A stretch of 64,000 nt of DNA, taken from NCBI GenBank assembly GCA_049724395.1, contig JAUGWO010000060.1, forward strand, positions 280,295 to 344,294, in the 5' to 3' direction. This document shows, piece after piece, positions 10,225-21,288 of this stretch (within the stretch, counting starts at the first letter, position 1; each line of letters begins with the position of its first letter). This DNA is from Spongospora subterranea f. sp. subterranea. Lineage: Eukaryota > Endomyxa: Phytomyxea > Phytomyxea > Plasmodiophorida. The notes below the pieces were generated by a model. The model had not been told where the DNA came from. It made no database searches and worked only from the letters and a program-made list of their open reading frames with translations. The position numbers were made by a program, and so were the translations under genes.

Positions 10225-11744
10225 CTAATCCGACAAGATGGCGTTACGACATTGGCGGAATAGGTGGATGAAGGCGTTGGGATCGGTGCTGGTCTCGTTC
10301 CTGGCCTTGTCGATCATCATATCGAGCAGGCTCTTGACGTGCGGATCGCGATAGGCCAGCAACAGCTTGATCTGTTCGATATCGGACAGAACGCCCTCCG
10401 ACGCCATCGCCCGTACCGCGTGATCCATCGGCCTCGACGGCAGAACAGCCGACCCGCCATCGCCAACGCTCAGATTCTCCGACACCTCGTCGACATCGGT
10501 CTCGTCGTGATCGCTCGCTTGCCGAAGATGGGCGTCGATCACGATCCGGTTGGCGGTACCCAGAGTGGCCATCGGCCATGGTATCTCCAACGATGGCGAA
10601 TCGTCGTCGACGACCCCAACCTCAATCTGCCGATCGCTCCCGTCCGACATCACGATCATCGCCTCGACCAGATCCCCCAATTTCCTTGTTAGAACCACGT
10701 GCAGGAACCCGTATTCGGCCGACGCCCAATCCATCACCATCTCCAGCCTGAACGCGACCCGATCCGCCGCCGTTCCCTGATCGTATTCGGGGATCGGAAC
10801 CATCGGCCCATGACCTAACGACTGGCGAACGCTCCCTTGGACATGAAAACACTGGGCCATCGACGCCGGGAACAGCAGCGCCAACGACGACGTTGGAATG
10901 GGTTTGGCGACGATCTGTTTGGGGATCGGCGTTCGAGATCCGTTCGCGGCGCATCGCGTGCGGATCTCGTTCACGATCTCCCGACCGAATTTCGGCAACA
11001 CAATCTGGGCGAGGCGAACCAGATCGTCGACGTCGCACTGGTCTTTCCGCTTCCATACGGTTTCGCACGTGGATCGTCGCAGATCGGCGAACTGTCGGTC
11101 CTCGAGGTTGCGGGCGGCGGTGAGCGCCTCGCGCACCGATAGCCAGTCGAAATGCCTCTCGAGCAGGACGATCAGGATCTGGCACGGCGACACCTCGAGA
11201 AACCGCATTCGCAGGTCGTCGGTCATGACGGGGAACTGGGTCGATAGGAGGTGCATTCCCATCTCGATCTTGTGGTATGGCGATAGTCGCAGTAGCTCCA
11301 GCTGCAATCCGACTGTGTAGGGCCGCGCGATCAACGACCGACGACGACCAAAACGGGGAACGAAAACCAACCTGGCATTGTGGTGAAGGAATTGGCCAAG
11401 AGATCGGCGGCGACCTCCTCCCTGTGTGTCGCCTCCAACAGCCGTAATTTATAGGAGGTCGACAGGGTCTTATAGCGGGATGTGAACTTGATGTGTGTGG
11501 CCGGTTCGCCACCTGTAATCGGTGTCACCGTATGGATCTGCCAATATTGCGACAATATTAGGCGACGGGAATCGCCACACGATCTCCCGTCTTCCAGCTC
11601 GTCCAGCATCTCGTTATCGTGGTCACGGGCGGCCGTGGCCTTCGCCAACGGGGCAACGTCCGCGCCCTTGAACCTCTTGAAGCAGTGGGCGATCGCCGCC
11701 GACGCCGCCACCTCCTCGAACGTCCGTTTGGTTCGCGACTCCAT
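10225..11744 (-). CDS. Unrecognised conserved-looking protein of about 485 residues, one intron
   Basis: Two long frames join across a clean GT-AG intron at about 11312-11371 (59-60 nt), giving ...FTTMP-VGLQLELLRLSP.... The N-terminal part starts MESRTKRTFEEVAASAAIAH, with an acidic patch, then a beta-rich stretch (RRLILSQYWQIHTV, HIKFTSRYKTL). The middle is helical (ILIVLLERHFDWLSVREAL) and the C-terminus is a helical segment ending CRNAILSD. There is no signal peptide or membrane helix. Mediator MED17 came to mind from the N-terminal region, but the match is too weak to name. GC-rich third positions and length support a real gene. It is convergent with TyrRS. Confidence 0.7.
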
Positions 11745-11829
11745 TTGCGATTGGCCCCGGAATTATCGATCTGTGAAAGATCTGGGAGAAAGGCCACGAG
11801 GCAACGAGATCAGGGTTCGAGATTAGCCT

Positions 11830-12289
11830 GGCGATACGTTCCAGAGATAGTGGTGTGGTGTTTCTGGGCAGGTCCTGACCTGGGTACCGGGTGCAACCCC
11901 CTTATCACACAAGTCGAAACGAATCTCGTTACCTTGGCGCTACTACACTCGTCGGTCAAACACACACGCGGGCGGGCGGGGGGAGAGAACGATAACCCCC
12001 AGGGGCGGTATTTGGGGGGATTGCCAGGGGCGGCGCTGGACACAGGGAACTACACCGATGGCGATTGGGGGCACAGACTGTGTGGAATAATATTGCAGTT
12101 TTGACACATGGTCCTGGGGGTTATCGGTGTGTGGGTGTGTTAGACCGCGTGCCCACCCACACTCGTCGTGATATTTTCACCAAAAAGGGGGGGGGGATAT
12201 ATCCGATAACACCCTCTCCTCATCAACCTGAACCTATCTAGACCTACGATATCCCCTGCCCCGTTCTGGCCCTTACCCAATGGTATCCA
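11830..12289. other. G-rich, promoter-proximal stretch with quadruplex potential
   Basis: There is no gene. Around 11968-12070 the plus strand has closely spaced G runs (GGGCGGGCGGGGGG, then further GGGG/GGGGGG runs), and a run of about ten G sits at 12186-12196. This lies just upstream of the minus-strand gene starting at 11744 and downstream of RPS28. Confidence 0.55.
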
Positions 12290-12499
12290 GTGCTAACGAT
12301 TACCGATTCTGGCAATAGAATTGACGATGATCCAGTCAACATTCCCTATTGGGGAATGAATGGGCCTTCTCAGCGCCAAAATTTGGAAATAAAAAATAAA
12401 CCCAAAGGACACCGAGGTGTTGTTTTTGACAAAATAGGGAAACACTGTTTAAAGGGCAATCAAAACTTGATATATTGTGTGTTGGGGCGGGAGATTAAA

Positions 12500-12762
12500 T
12501 TAGCGAAGACGACGCGCTTCACGTTCGGATTCGCAGAGGCACAGGATATCGCCGACACGAACGGGTCCCTTGATATTGCGGGTGACAGGTCGTTGGCTGT
12601 GTAATAGCTCGGCGATGACCTGGGTCACATTACCACGAGCGCCGGTACGGCCGTTGATCTTGACCACGCGGGCTTGCTGGGGGACATCTTCCGAATCGGC
12701 CTACGACAACACCAGATCAGAACCCGGGTAGGGATGGCGATCGTCAGGGAATCACTCACCAT
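12500..12762 (-). CDS. RPS28: 40S ribosomal protein S28 (eS28)
   Basis: The minus-strand translation is a 67-residue protein beginning [19 protein letters not shown], with [10 protein letters not shown] in the middle and ending [19 protein letters not shown], then REARRLR and a stop. The C-terminus is the near-invariant eS28 signature (VREGD...[12 protein letters not shown] in animals and fungi). The ATG (12760-12762) is followed at once by a 59-nt GT-AG intron (12701-12759), so the first coding exon contributes only the start codon. The protein binds near the mRNA exit/E site of the small subunit. Length is normal (human 69). No frame problem is visible. Confidence 0.95.
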
Positions 12763-13247
12763 GATCTCGTTGATCTATCAGAATATAATGTGTTACGGAG
12801 TCCGTGGGTAGTCCGTCACGGATCTGCTGTCGATATTATATCGCCTGCGCCCTAAACTTCCCCTCAAATACCCCGATCAACACAAACAGGAATATCTCCC
12901 GACTGTTGGTGTCGTCGCGTCGGTCAATGTGGAATATGTGGTCGATATCGCTCAACTGACGACCTACTACTTCGTTATCACTAGAACATCAATGACGATC
13001 ACGAGGTGTTTCATTGGTCAATCGCTATCGGTGTCGCCATCAATATTGCACATTGTCCACATTATCCACCTTGTCCGTTGTCTGATCTTCATCCTCCGAA
13101 CGACGCGATCCGAAATATTCATAATCGGGCGCTCCGGTTTTTCAACATCGGTTTCAGGTTCCGATCGGCGATCAGGGGCCAGTTCATTATCCGCCGTTCA
13201 TCTCCGCTATTCACGGTCGTCCGATTACTTGTTCACATCTCGTATCG
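12763..13247. other. Divergent intergenic region between RPS28 and the next plus-strand gene
   Basis: No coding frame is convincing. It should hold the promoters of both divergently transcribed neighbours. I recognise no specific motif. Confidence 0.45.
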
Positions 13248-14409
13248 ATGTTGGATCAAGCGTTCTCCGCCCTGATCACCGATGCCGCCGATAACCGCGT
13301 CATTCGCCAGCGCCTTGGCGCCCTTCGCCGCATCGTCTCCCACATCCCCATGGTGGATCGTGCGATCGACATGGTCGGCCCGATCACGCGACGCCTGGAC
13401 CCGATCGTGATCGCCGTTGATCGTCAAGTCAGCTCGGTTGTGAATGTGATCAACCACGCCTCCAAGCCGATCATCACACCGAACACGAATCTCCCAGAAA
13501 TATCCAAGGAGCGGCTCATGACCGACGCCAGCCAAGGACGGCTGATTGTTCGGCGTCTGGACGACATGAACAGGGTGCGGATGGCGATGACGAACAAGTT
13601 TGAGTCGGGCGCTGGGGGTGTATTACGCCTTCTGGTCCATACCCTGATAGCGGCGACGTCCTGGTACGAGATGTTCAACAATGCTCATTGAGCGGTAACG
13701 GAATTTTGACAGGTGGATGGCGCCAATATTGATGACGATGCTGTATGTCGCGATTCCGTTCGTGGCGGTTATGGATCAGACGATTGCCAAGGCGCTGGTT
13801 CCAGGTGCCAGCGCCATCAGCGCCCGTATCGCGAACCTGACTGGATCGATGATGGAGCTGGTCCCGTTCCGGCCAACCCCCGTCATGACGGGCCGATCCG
13901 CTCAATCGATGAGGGACCTGATCTATTTCAACATTGTCTTCTTCGCGGAGACGGTCATTGAACAGACGAAATTGGTCAAAAATAAGCCAAGGAAGACGAA
14001 GATTACCATCAAACAAGCCGTCGAGAAGCTGGAGGCGCTCAAAAACGCGCTTGAACCTCGCGTTCCGGTGATGGCGTCGGAATTCCAGAAGCGGTTGGTC
14101 GAGGGCGGGATGCAGGAAGCGTTGGACGACCTCAGACATCGGTTTGGGAAAGCGTTCGATCGGACGAAGGAGATGACGAACGCGGCCTTGGTCCATGCCA
14201 GCGGTCAGGATCAACGGCTGGCGCCCGTGGATTTCTACAAGTTCTACCAGATGTATGTGGGGAAGATGGAGGCGAATCGCGACTACCAGGAACGCACGAA
14301 GATCGTGAAGGAGCTGATCGACATGTTGACCAACGTTCTGACCATCACGCGATCTCCAGCGCCCAGTTCGGATTCATCGCAGAAACCTGTTCCCTCCACC
14401 GCTGCTTGA
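13248..14409 (+). CDS. Unrecognised helical protein of about 370 residues (perilipin-like layout is a guess)
   Basis: Two frames join across a 49-nt GT-AG intron (13664-13712), giving ...IAATSW-WMAPILMTMLY.... Residues 1-130 are helical, with repeated aliphatic/Arg patterns (IVSHIPMVDRAIDMVGP, PIVIAVDRQVSSVVNVI). A hydrophobic hairpin-like stretch follows around the splice (VLRLLVHTLIAAT, MLYVAIPFVAVM), then a long charged helical part with Lys/Glu periodicity and a Ser/Pro tail. The P-V-D-x-A-x-D pattern plus amphipathic helices recalls perilipin-like lipid-droplet proteins, but identity is too low to claim. GC-rich third positions match the neighbouring genes, and the start ATG opens the conserved-looking helix directly. 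Confidence 0.7.
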
Positions 14410-14746
14410 GTAAACAAACAACAACGATTAACACCAAATTGGGATTGATCATCTGTAGAATTGTATTCAATGTAACCGCCTCTTTGACCAGGGTTTGGTT
14501 TAAATGTTTGTCGGATTCGTTAATTCAATGGCGATTTGTTGACACTTTTCCCGCGTTTCTTTCTCAATAAAAGCGGTGAAAACGACCTCTCAGCTCGGGA
14601 CATTGGCGGTTTTCAAAAGCCGAGTTATTTATGTAGGAGAATGTCTCTATCAGAGGCGCCATATTGATCGCCGTTCCTGGCCAATACTCCCCCGTCAAAG
14701 GGAGCGATATATATATTTATCGGCCGAATACTTGAGATGATCGGAC
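14410..14746. other. Intergenic stretch
   Basis: No gene is visible. An AATAAA-type hexamer (TCAATAAAAG, about 14563) lies roughly 150 nt after the upstream stop and may serve as its polyadenylation signal. Confidence 0.45.
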
Positions 14747-15415
14747 ATGATGAACCGGACACACCCGAGATCTGATTCGGACCCGGGGTCACCTCGTCAT
14801 TGGAATATCGCCCACATGGGTTGGTCAATATTCCTGACGATCGCCACCTTCATCGTACTCTTTCTGCCGATATCATCGCAGATCATCGCGAACAACGCCA
14901 AGTTCCGGGTCGGCCTGAAGATCGATATCGGATTGACCGCCCATATGCGAGCGTTGCAGAGGCAGGCGGCCGATCTAAGAAGCGGTCAAGGCCATCGAGT
15001 ATATGGTGATGTCGTTGGCAACAGGCAGGGTGTTGCTGTCGATCGTGAAGCGGTGGCAGGAGTGGACGCCGTATTACATGATCAGCTGGTGGGTGTTGCC
15101 CAGGTAGATCACGAGGCGCAAGCGGTTGGGCTGGGGAATACGGCGGCGATCGACACGCGAACTAGGGGAGGGACTCTGATCAACAGGTCGAACCGGGCCG
15201 ATATTGACCGATACAGAAGGATCAGAGAACGCCACAAAGGATGGGGGACTGGTGCCAGTGCAATCAACACCATGTATTGATGGCGTCATTTTTTGGTTGC
15301 CATTCCTACTGTTTGGCGGTAATATATTCAGCGATGGCGATAATTCCCCCTTGGTCCATCAATATCATATATCTATATATATATATATTCTCACCCTGTT
15401 TTGTGGTGTATAAAC
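14747..15415 (+). CDS. Unrecognised membrane protein, intron-containing
   Basis: It begins MMNRTHPRSDSDPGSPRHW, then a transmembrane helix (MGWSIFLTIATFIVLFLPIS). A segment at about 14995-15110 (AIEYMVMSLATGRVLLSIVK...WTPYYMISWWVLP) is in another frame, as expected across an intron near 14975-14995. After a candidate intron of about 83 nt (15105-15187) a third piece contains PCIDGVIFWLPFLLFGG. At least three hydrophobic segments suggest a polytopic protein. I do not recognise the family. Exon borders and the 3' end are approximate. Confidence 0.45.
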
Positions 15416-15419
15416 CCGA

Positions 15420-15749
15420 TAGAATCAATGAATTGAGGGGGAAGAGGGCGGCCAAAACACCTCGGCCCCCCCCCTCCCCTCTGACCCATCATCTCTGTGT
15501 GCCGAACTGCACTGATCGGATGGCGATAATGAGTGAGTGAGTGAGTGATTGAGGTTGATGGGAGGGAAGTTGGAACCCGTTATAGTGGAGTGATATTATA
15601 TCGGGGGGCGTTATGGAGGATCTAATGGAGAAGTTCCAAGGCGGACTGACAAAGGAGGCGTTCACCAATAGATTACTAACATGTACTTGATGGCAATACT
15701 TCATTAGTTATCAATCATCTGCCGTTATGTTTTTATCCATTTGTTCCCA
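15420..15749. other. Intergenic/uncertain stretch with a short GAGT repeat
   Basis: I see no supported gene. A GAGT/GTGA tetranucleotide run lies at about 15530-15550 and a run of nine C at about 15466-15474. Confidence 0.4.
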
Positions 15750-16455
15750 GATTCGGTTTGACGTCCGTTTTCTCTAACTACTGTCGCGATCATGACCTTT
15801 GTTGCCATTGTTCCATTTGCCAGAACATGTCACCCACACCGTATTGCCTGACAGATGTGCACACAATCCTCGGTCTGACCGCCAATGGATTCCTGTTCTA
15901 CACCTGGTATTATTATGGCGAGTATTCTCCTGGCGGGCGTTGATCCCCATATCTGAACACATTGCCCATGGCTATCAGGTGGTGGGGATTGCACAACCTC
16001 ATTGGGCAGCTGGCTCCTGTTCATGAGTGTGGCTGGGTTCGCCATGTCGCTCCTGGCCTTCGCTCTGGTCCTTTACAAACGCCGCCAGACCCGCCAGATG
16101 GGCGAGTACATCATAAAAGGGGAGCGTCCTCCGCCAATCTCAATCATATTCGTTATATTGTATGAACCAAAACAACCAAATCATGAACATTTCCAATGGT
16201 CCTTTGAAATTTGGCATTTTGAAAATCAGAGAGAATTTAGCGATGGACATTCTGTGTCTTGGATCGATGTTCATCGTGTTGTGGCTACTAGTCGGCAATT
16301 ACCTAGTATGGAAGACCAACCGTGATCAATGCCAGACCAACCTGATTCTGGTCTCCAAGTATTACGTTGGCGCTTACTACGTCACGATCGCGTTGGCCAT
16401 GATCAATACAGTTCGACGACACATTAGATCCAATGGATTACCCTGTTTCTATTGA
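15750..16455 (+). CDS. Unrecognised multi-pass membrane protein, intron-containing
   Basis: Plus-strand pieces give four hydrophobic segments: a first near 15795-15825, ILGLTANGFLFYTWYYYG, SWLLFMSVAGFAMSLLAFAL followed by the basic YKRRQTRQMGEYIIKG, and MDILCLGSMFIVLWLLVGNY followed by KYYVGAYYVTIALAMI. They lie in different frames, consistent with short introns, but I could not fix all splice sites. The family is unknown. The gene is convergent with the SNARE gene on the opposite strand. Confidence 0.45.
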
Positions 16456-16535
16456 AATCTATAAACATATTGCCATCGTCAATCTCCCTCGTCTCTTATA
16501 TTTACTGGAACAACAACTATCGGCGTCGAACAGAC

Positions 16536-17289
16536 TTAGCCCTTCCAGAATTTGGACATTCTCGACATAATCCGGCTGCTGTGATCGAGATCCTGATTGA
16601 TTCCCGCGACGTTCTTCTGCGTTTTGATGATTGTCTCGCGTTGTTTGGCCAGATCCTGTAGGGTGGCGGCGCCAATATCTTCCGTCTCCTGCAGCTGTCG
16701 CTTCGATTCCAACAGCATATCTCGTTGACGCTGGGCACTTGCTGCAATATACTGTAGACATCATATCAATCCTTGCGATAGAACAAAAAAACAACGGCAA
16801 CATCATCTCTTATTCATCGTAAAACAAAAACGAACAAATCGCAAAGCAATGTAAAGTTGACTGGTCGACGAACCAGACGATAATGGAATAACAAAAAGGT
16901 GATGGCTTTTACACAGGTTGAGGTCAACGTCCTACATCGGCATTTGGATCCCCAGTTGACTTGACTGTTGCTGTTGTTGCCCCGGTTGATGGCGTTGACC
17001 TATTACCACCCATGAGCTGTGACCGTTTAGCGCCCTGCGCCCTGTTCTCGATCGCTTTAATTCTGGCCATCCACGTATCGCGGTCTGTTGCCGCCAAGGT
17101 CCTCGCTTCCGCTTTCATCATTTTGATCAATGCCATGGCCTCCTCCATCGTTGCCTCTAGCGTATAAATCAATTCCCTGAACGTTGCGCTCTGTTCAAAT
17201 AAGATCATACCGCCATCATTGCTCTCTATATGACCAAGGCAGGTGTCGATCTCAGCGGCATGACCCTCCAGTGTTTCACTGGACGCCAT
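16536..17289 (-). CDS. Qb-SNARE of VTI1 type
   Basis: The N-terminal exon (start 17289) encodes a helical domain (ATFRELIYTLEATMEEAMAL, MMKAEARTLAATDRDTWMAR) like the Habc bundle of VTI1 proteins. After an intron of roughly 170 nt (about 16753-16925) the SNARE motif follows, with RDMLLESKRQLQETEDIG and then LQDLAKQRETIIKTQ, whose Gln is the expected zero-layer residue, and NQDLDHSSRIMSRM. VTI1 SNAREs act in Golgi-endosome-vacuole fusion. The frame stops seven codons after the motif (SKFWKG), with no hydrophobic tail anchor, which VTI1 normally has. Either the anchor is on a further exon I cannot see, the protein is held by lipid or partners as SNAP-type SNAREs are, or the end is damaged. Confidence 0.7.
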
Positions 17290-18028
17290 TCTTACAACGC
17301 GGCTCGTTCAACTGCAGTTGTCCCCCTTGAAATATGCCAACCTGCCGACTCGGTGGCTTGGCAACACTCGACTCGGCCGCTTGCCAACCCTCAACCAATA
17401 CATCTACCATGAGTCATTGAGAACCTGTGCCCATGACTCAACCGCCCAGGGATATGGTGCACTGGCACTGGTGTACACCATTCCCACCCATACGCACTAA
17501 ACGGCATGTTCACCACTATCCCGTCTGCCGCTGGCCCAATTGTTCCACAACCACTGGTCGACCTTATCCACGCACTACTTTATCCACGCACTATCATACA
17601 GTGTGACACCAAAATTTGGTCAATTTGACACTATATTTGCAAGATTTACCGCCGACCGTCGCACTATATTCCTGTTCGGTGGTCACCACCATGCCCACGC
17701 CCGTGGTCAGGAAAAAACGCACCGGCCGACAGGCGTCAGAAGAGGACGCCGGGCTTGCCAAGTAAGTGCTCGGTATCGGATTCCGAAACCGGTACCGGCC
17801 AAAACGCCGCGGCTTTCTGCACGAACGTCGAGTCGGCGCTCGACGGACGCCGTATGGACGGCGATCCAATTCGAGAAGTCAGGGTCGCTTACGGCTCGGT
17901 TCAGCGTATTGTCGAAAGATTGTTCCAAGTTCGTCGGCTCAATGGCTCAGGTCGATATCCTGCCTGCAGCCTAGCGGCAATTGTGCGGAGGACCGGGTCG
18001 AGATGGCCCAGAACCTGGGGTTTTTATG
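17290..18028. other. Mostly non-coding stretch with one possible start exon
   Basis: At 17691-17761 a short frame starts MPTPVVRKKRTGRQASEEDA and runs into a strong donor (GTAAGT at 17762). It may be the first exon of a gene whose remainder I cannot follow before the repeat at 18.03 kb. Otherwise nothing recognisable. Confidence 0.3.
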
Positions 18029-19037
18029 GGAACATCCGAAGCAATTGAATCAAAAGGCTCCCAAGTGAAATCAGCTGGCTCAAATCCCTGCCAACCTATC
18101 AGTAGTTCACTTTCACCGGTACCAGCGTTGCGCCTCAAATCGCAAATGGAGGAGACGTTATATGTAGCAACCTGCGATGCGATATTGTGAAGAAGCGGCG
18201 TTGTGACGTTGAGGGTCTTGTCACGGCAATACATCAGACGTTGGCAATGCATAACCGAGATGTTTGAAGTGATCAAATTTTTACCATGAAAACGTGCGCG
18301 TTGACCACGTCAACAATCTGTGCTGGACCGAACCAGTTAACACAGGATTTTCTACTTTGACCGGATGAAGAGTAGAGCACATAATCGCCTGTAGTAAAAT
18401 TAATGTCGACGGTTGATCTGTGATTTCGACGAGAACGGTGCTTCTGGGCGCGTTGTCTGAGTACACGATCAGCCACTTTCTTGTTTATTGTCGTCAATTT
18501 TCCTTCCTCACAGTGACACCATTGTTAGTGTTCCTATAGCTCCACAGCGAATCAATGAGATCAATGTCGATCTTTCTAACTCTCTGGATTCCATGTACAA
18601 GGAAGTGGCTGATCGTGTACTCAGACAACGCGCCCAGAAGCACCTTTCTCGTCGGAATCACAGATCAACCGTCGACATTAATTTTACTACAGGCGATTAT
18701 GTGCTTTACTCTTCATCCGAGTCAAAGTAGAAAATCCTGTGTTAACTGGTTCGGTCCAGCAGAGATTGTTGACGTGGTCATCGCGCACGTTTTCATGGTA
18801 AAAAATTTCGGCAATGCATTGCCAACGACTGATGTATTGCCATGACAAGACCCTCAACGTCACAACGCCGCTTCTTCACTAAATCGCATGGCAGGGTGCT
18901 ACATATAACGCCTCCTCCATTTGCGATTTAAGGCGCAACGCTGGTACCGGTAAAATCGAACTACTGATCGGTTGGCAGGGGTTTGAGCCAGCTGATTTCA
19001 CTTGGAGACTTTTGATTCAATTGCTTCGGATGTTCCA
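18029..19037. mobile_element. Head-to-head pair of Ty3/Gypsy chromovirus 3'-end fragments (fossil)
   Basis: Two arms of about 440-450 bp (18029-18482 and 18601-19037) are inverted copies around a spacer of about 118 bp. Each encodes the C-terminal end of a Gypsy integrase followed by a chromodomain (LLIGWQGFEPADFTWE type). Only this 3' part of the element is present, in two opposed copies that have diverged from each other. The fragments are broken, with several changes in each arm. Confidence 0.75.
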
Positions 19038-19413
19038 CAGCTTGTGAAATCGTTTCTTCAAGCACGTCTCATGGAGCCACTTTCTGCCGAACTTCTCCAG
19101 GGCCTGATTTAAAAGTCGGGAATGTGCTACAAATCGACCCCCCTTTCCTTCAACTATCGGTACTCTTTTCCGTTCTAATAAACACTATGTAAATACTTCT
19201 TTTCCCTCAACTTTTCGTCATCTCCTCTCCCTTCATCGCTATTCCGCCTGGTCACTGTCGACCGGGCGGCAGCACAACAACCGTCTATAAAGTGGATCCC
19301 AGACATAGAATGGTCAAATGATAATCCGTGATGTATATTATATTTTAATAATTATTTATATTTTCAAGAGCGTGATTTTTTTGTAGAAAAACTATCAATA
19401 ACAACGAGTTAAA
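19038..19413. other. AT-rich intergenic stretch
   Basis: No gene is visible. AATAAA-like motifs near 19180 and the AT-rich block at 19325-19375 may serve transcript ends. Confidence 0.4.
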
Positions 19414-21288
19414 TTACGAGCTGAGCAACTCGACAGTTGTTCCAATAACGCAGAGCAGACAGCCAGAAACGAGCAGGGTTAAGGCGCCAATTCTGTCACG
19501 ACGAGACCAACGTCCGGGAAAGATGTGTAGGTAGAACAAAGCGGGGAGGATGAAGGACACAACAGAAGACGTTGTCGATCCTAATAGCGAGAACACTTTG
19601 TCCAAGGAAGGAGCAAATATTGCAACTAGCAACGACAAGTATACAATTGCAAATGTCAAGAAATGGAATCGAACCTAGAAAACCAAATATACTTTGAGAG
19701 CAAAGTCAATGAAGAACAAACGGCAACTAAAGATCGTACACGTGAAGGCTTAGCGTCTGGAAAGAGAGACATCTCAATAGTGAAGCGACATGGATATATG
19801 TTGAAAGGGAATGCCAAAGCAAGGGTAACACCCATGGCGATCTGGGCAACACCGATTATCGGCTGCTGAAGCAGGTTGTAATTGTACAGAATATCCGGCG
19901 ATGTCTGGTCAAGGTTCTTGAGGAACCCAAAAAGTCCCACCAACTAACAAGCAACGATAAGAACTACTGAATATTGTGAAAATAAAGAAATATACAGCAA
20001 AGTGAGCACTATGAAGTGGCTTACCAGATAAAATACGCTGGTTATAGAGGTTGACCTTCTAACGACTTTCCTTATTCGTCTAATACTTGGACGCTGAAGT
20101 TCTGTGTAAATTGAAAACACATTCACCTGACATGTGAACGCGAACATAATAATCGACAACGCTCGAAACACCGACCTGTACGAAACGATAACAAACGCTT
20201 TACTAATACGAAAAGCGAGTTTGGGGTGCACCTAACCAGCCTGGGCGTATAGCGTAATGCATCAGCGGTGGCAGGCCATGAGATAAAATACCGACCGCAG
20301 AATCGTACACGATTGCAAAGACCAGATAGGAAATCGATAAGACACCCAATAACGAGCTAAAACGCAACGAACTCATCTGAAGGGAAAATGATCACAAAAA
20401 ATATCGAAGTACAAAACCATGAGAAGAGATCAACTACTAAGGAATTTTTTAACTGGGAAAACAATTGTTTACGATCAGGCACAATTTTGCATTCAATTTA
20501 GTATCAAGACAATCAACGGCAGTAAATACCTTCTCAACTAATGACAACGGAAACATGATAGCGGTGACGCTAACACTCATGATAAGACCCTTATTATGCA
20601 GTAGTGGATGATCAGGAAATTGATGGCGAATTATAGGTGCCTGCAAGGAATCAGGCGAGTAGAACCGGATAACTGTTTCAAGTTTGTCCCAACCAGAATG
20701 TCATGTGTGGCGACGATATATGCGACACCGCATCCAAAGCAGAACAGAATGATGGACAGGTCAACAATCATGGAAGGCCGTTTTTCCAAAACAATATACA
20801 GACAAATCTTCGTACGATGATAACCTCGTTTCATCGCGGCAACTGTTGAAACCAATAGCTCAGTACTCTCAGCGAAGATAAAAATTAAGCCAGAACGTTT
20901 CATTAATAAATTCAAAACAGAAAACCCACTCAAGTAAACAGTACAAGGAAGAGGATTACCAAACTAAAAGATTGATGGAATAGATAGTGACGGCGGCAGA
21001 CAGAACCATTAGACCAATGCCGAGAATGAATCCTGATTCGCGAAACGCATACGGGACAGAGAGAATTCCCGCACCGCTAAATCATCCAATAAATGCCACG
21101 TTTTCCGGTGACAATACTGCTTACAGAGCAGCAGAAGACAAATTAAATACCGAGCTGTGCATCGATCCAGCGCTCATAAACCGTTTAGGGACGCGCGTCG
21201 AAATTTCCTCCTGGATTCGGCCGTCTTCGGTCTCACCCTCATCGGCATATTCGTCTTGCTCATCCTCTTCCAATAACGGTCTTAACAT
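19414..21288 (-). CDS. Amino-acid transporter of the AAAP family, SLC38-like
   Basis: This is a multi-exon minus-strand gene. The start ATG at 21286-21288 opens MLRPLLEEDEQDEYADEGET, an acidic cytosolic tail. A 48-nt GT-AG intron (21077-21124) joins SSAAL to GAGILSVPYAFRESGF, the signature first helix of SLC38/AVT transporters. Later exons give many hydrophobic helices, including IILFCFGCGVAYIVATHDIL, SIIMFAFTCQVNVFSIYTEL (the family's FAFxCQ motif, about 20110-20150), QIAMGVTLALAFPFNIYP (about 19800-19850) and SLLGSTTSSVVSFILPALFY near the C-terminus. Between 20240 and 20450 a membrane-segment exon is present but its borders are not fixed. Predicted role: proton- or sodium-coupled amino-acid transport at the plasma membrane or vacuole. 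No anomaly is seen in the conserved segments. Confidence 0.85.

Noticed and set aside
10244-11512. Long open frames overlapping the 10225-11744 gene on both strands
   Set aside because: They are shadows produced by GC-rich third positions of the real minus-strand frame; their composition is Arg/Pro/Ser-rich and lacks domains.
12290-12604. 104-codon plus-strand frame over RPS28
   Set aside because: It overlaps antisense the clearly conserved RPS28 exon and has no recognisable features.
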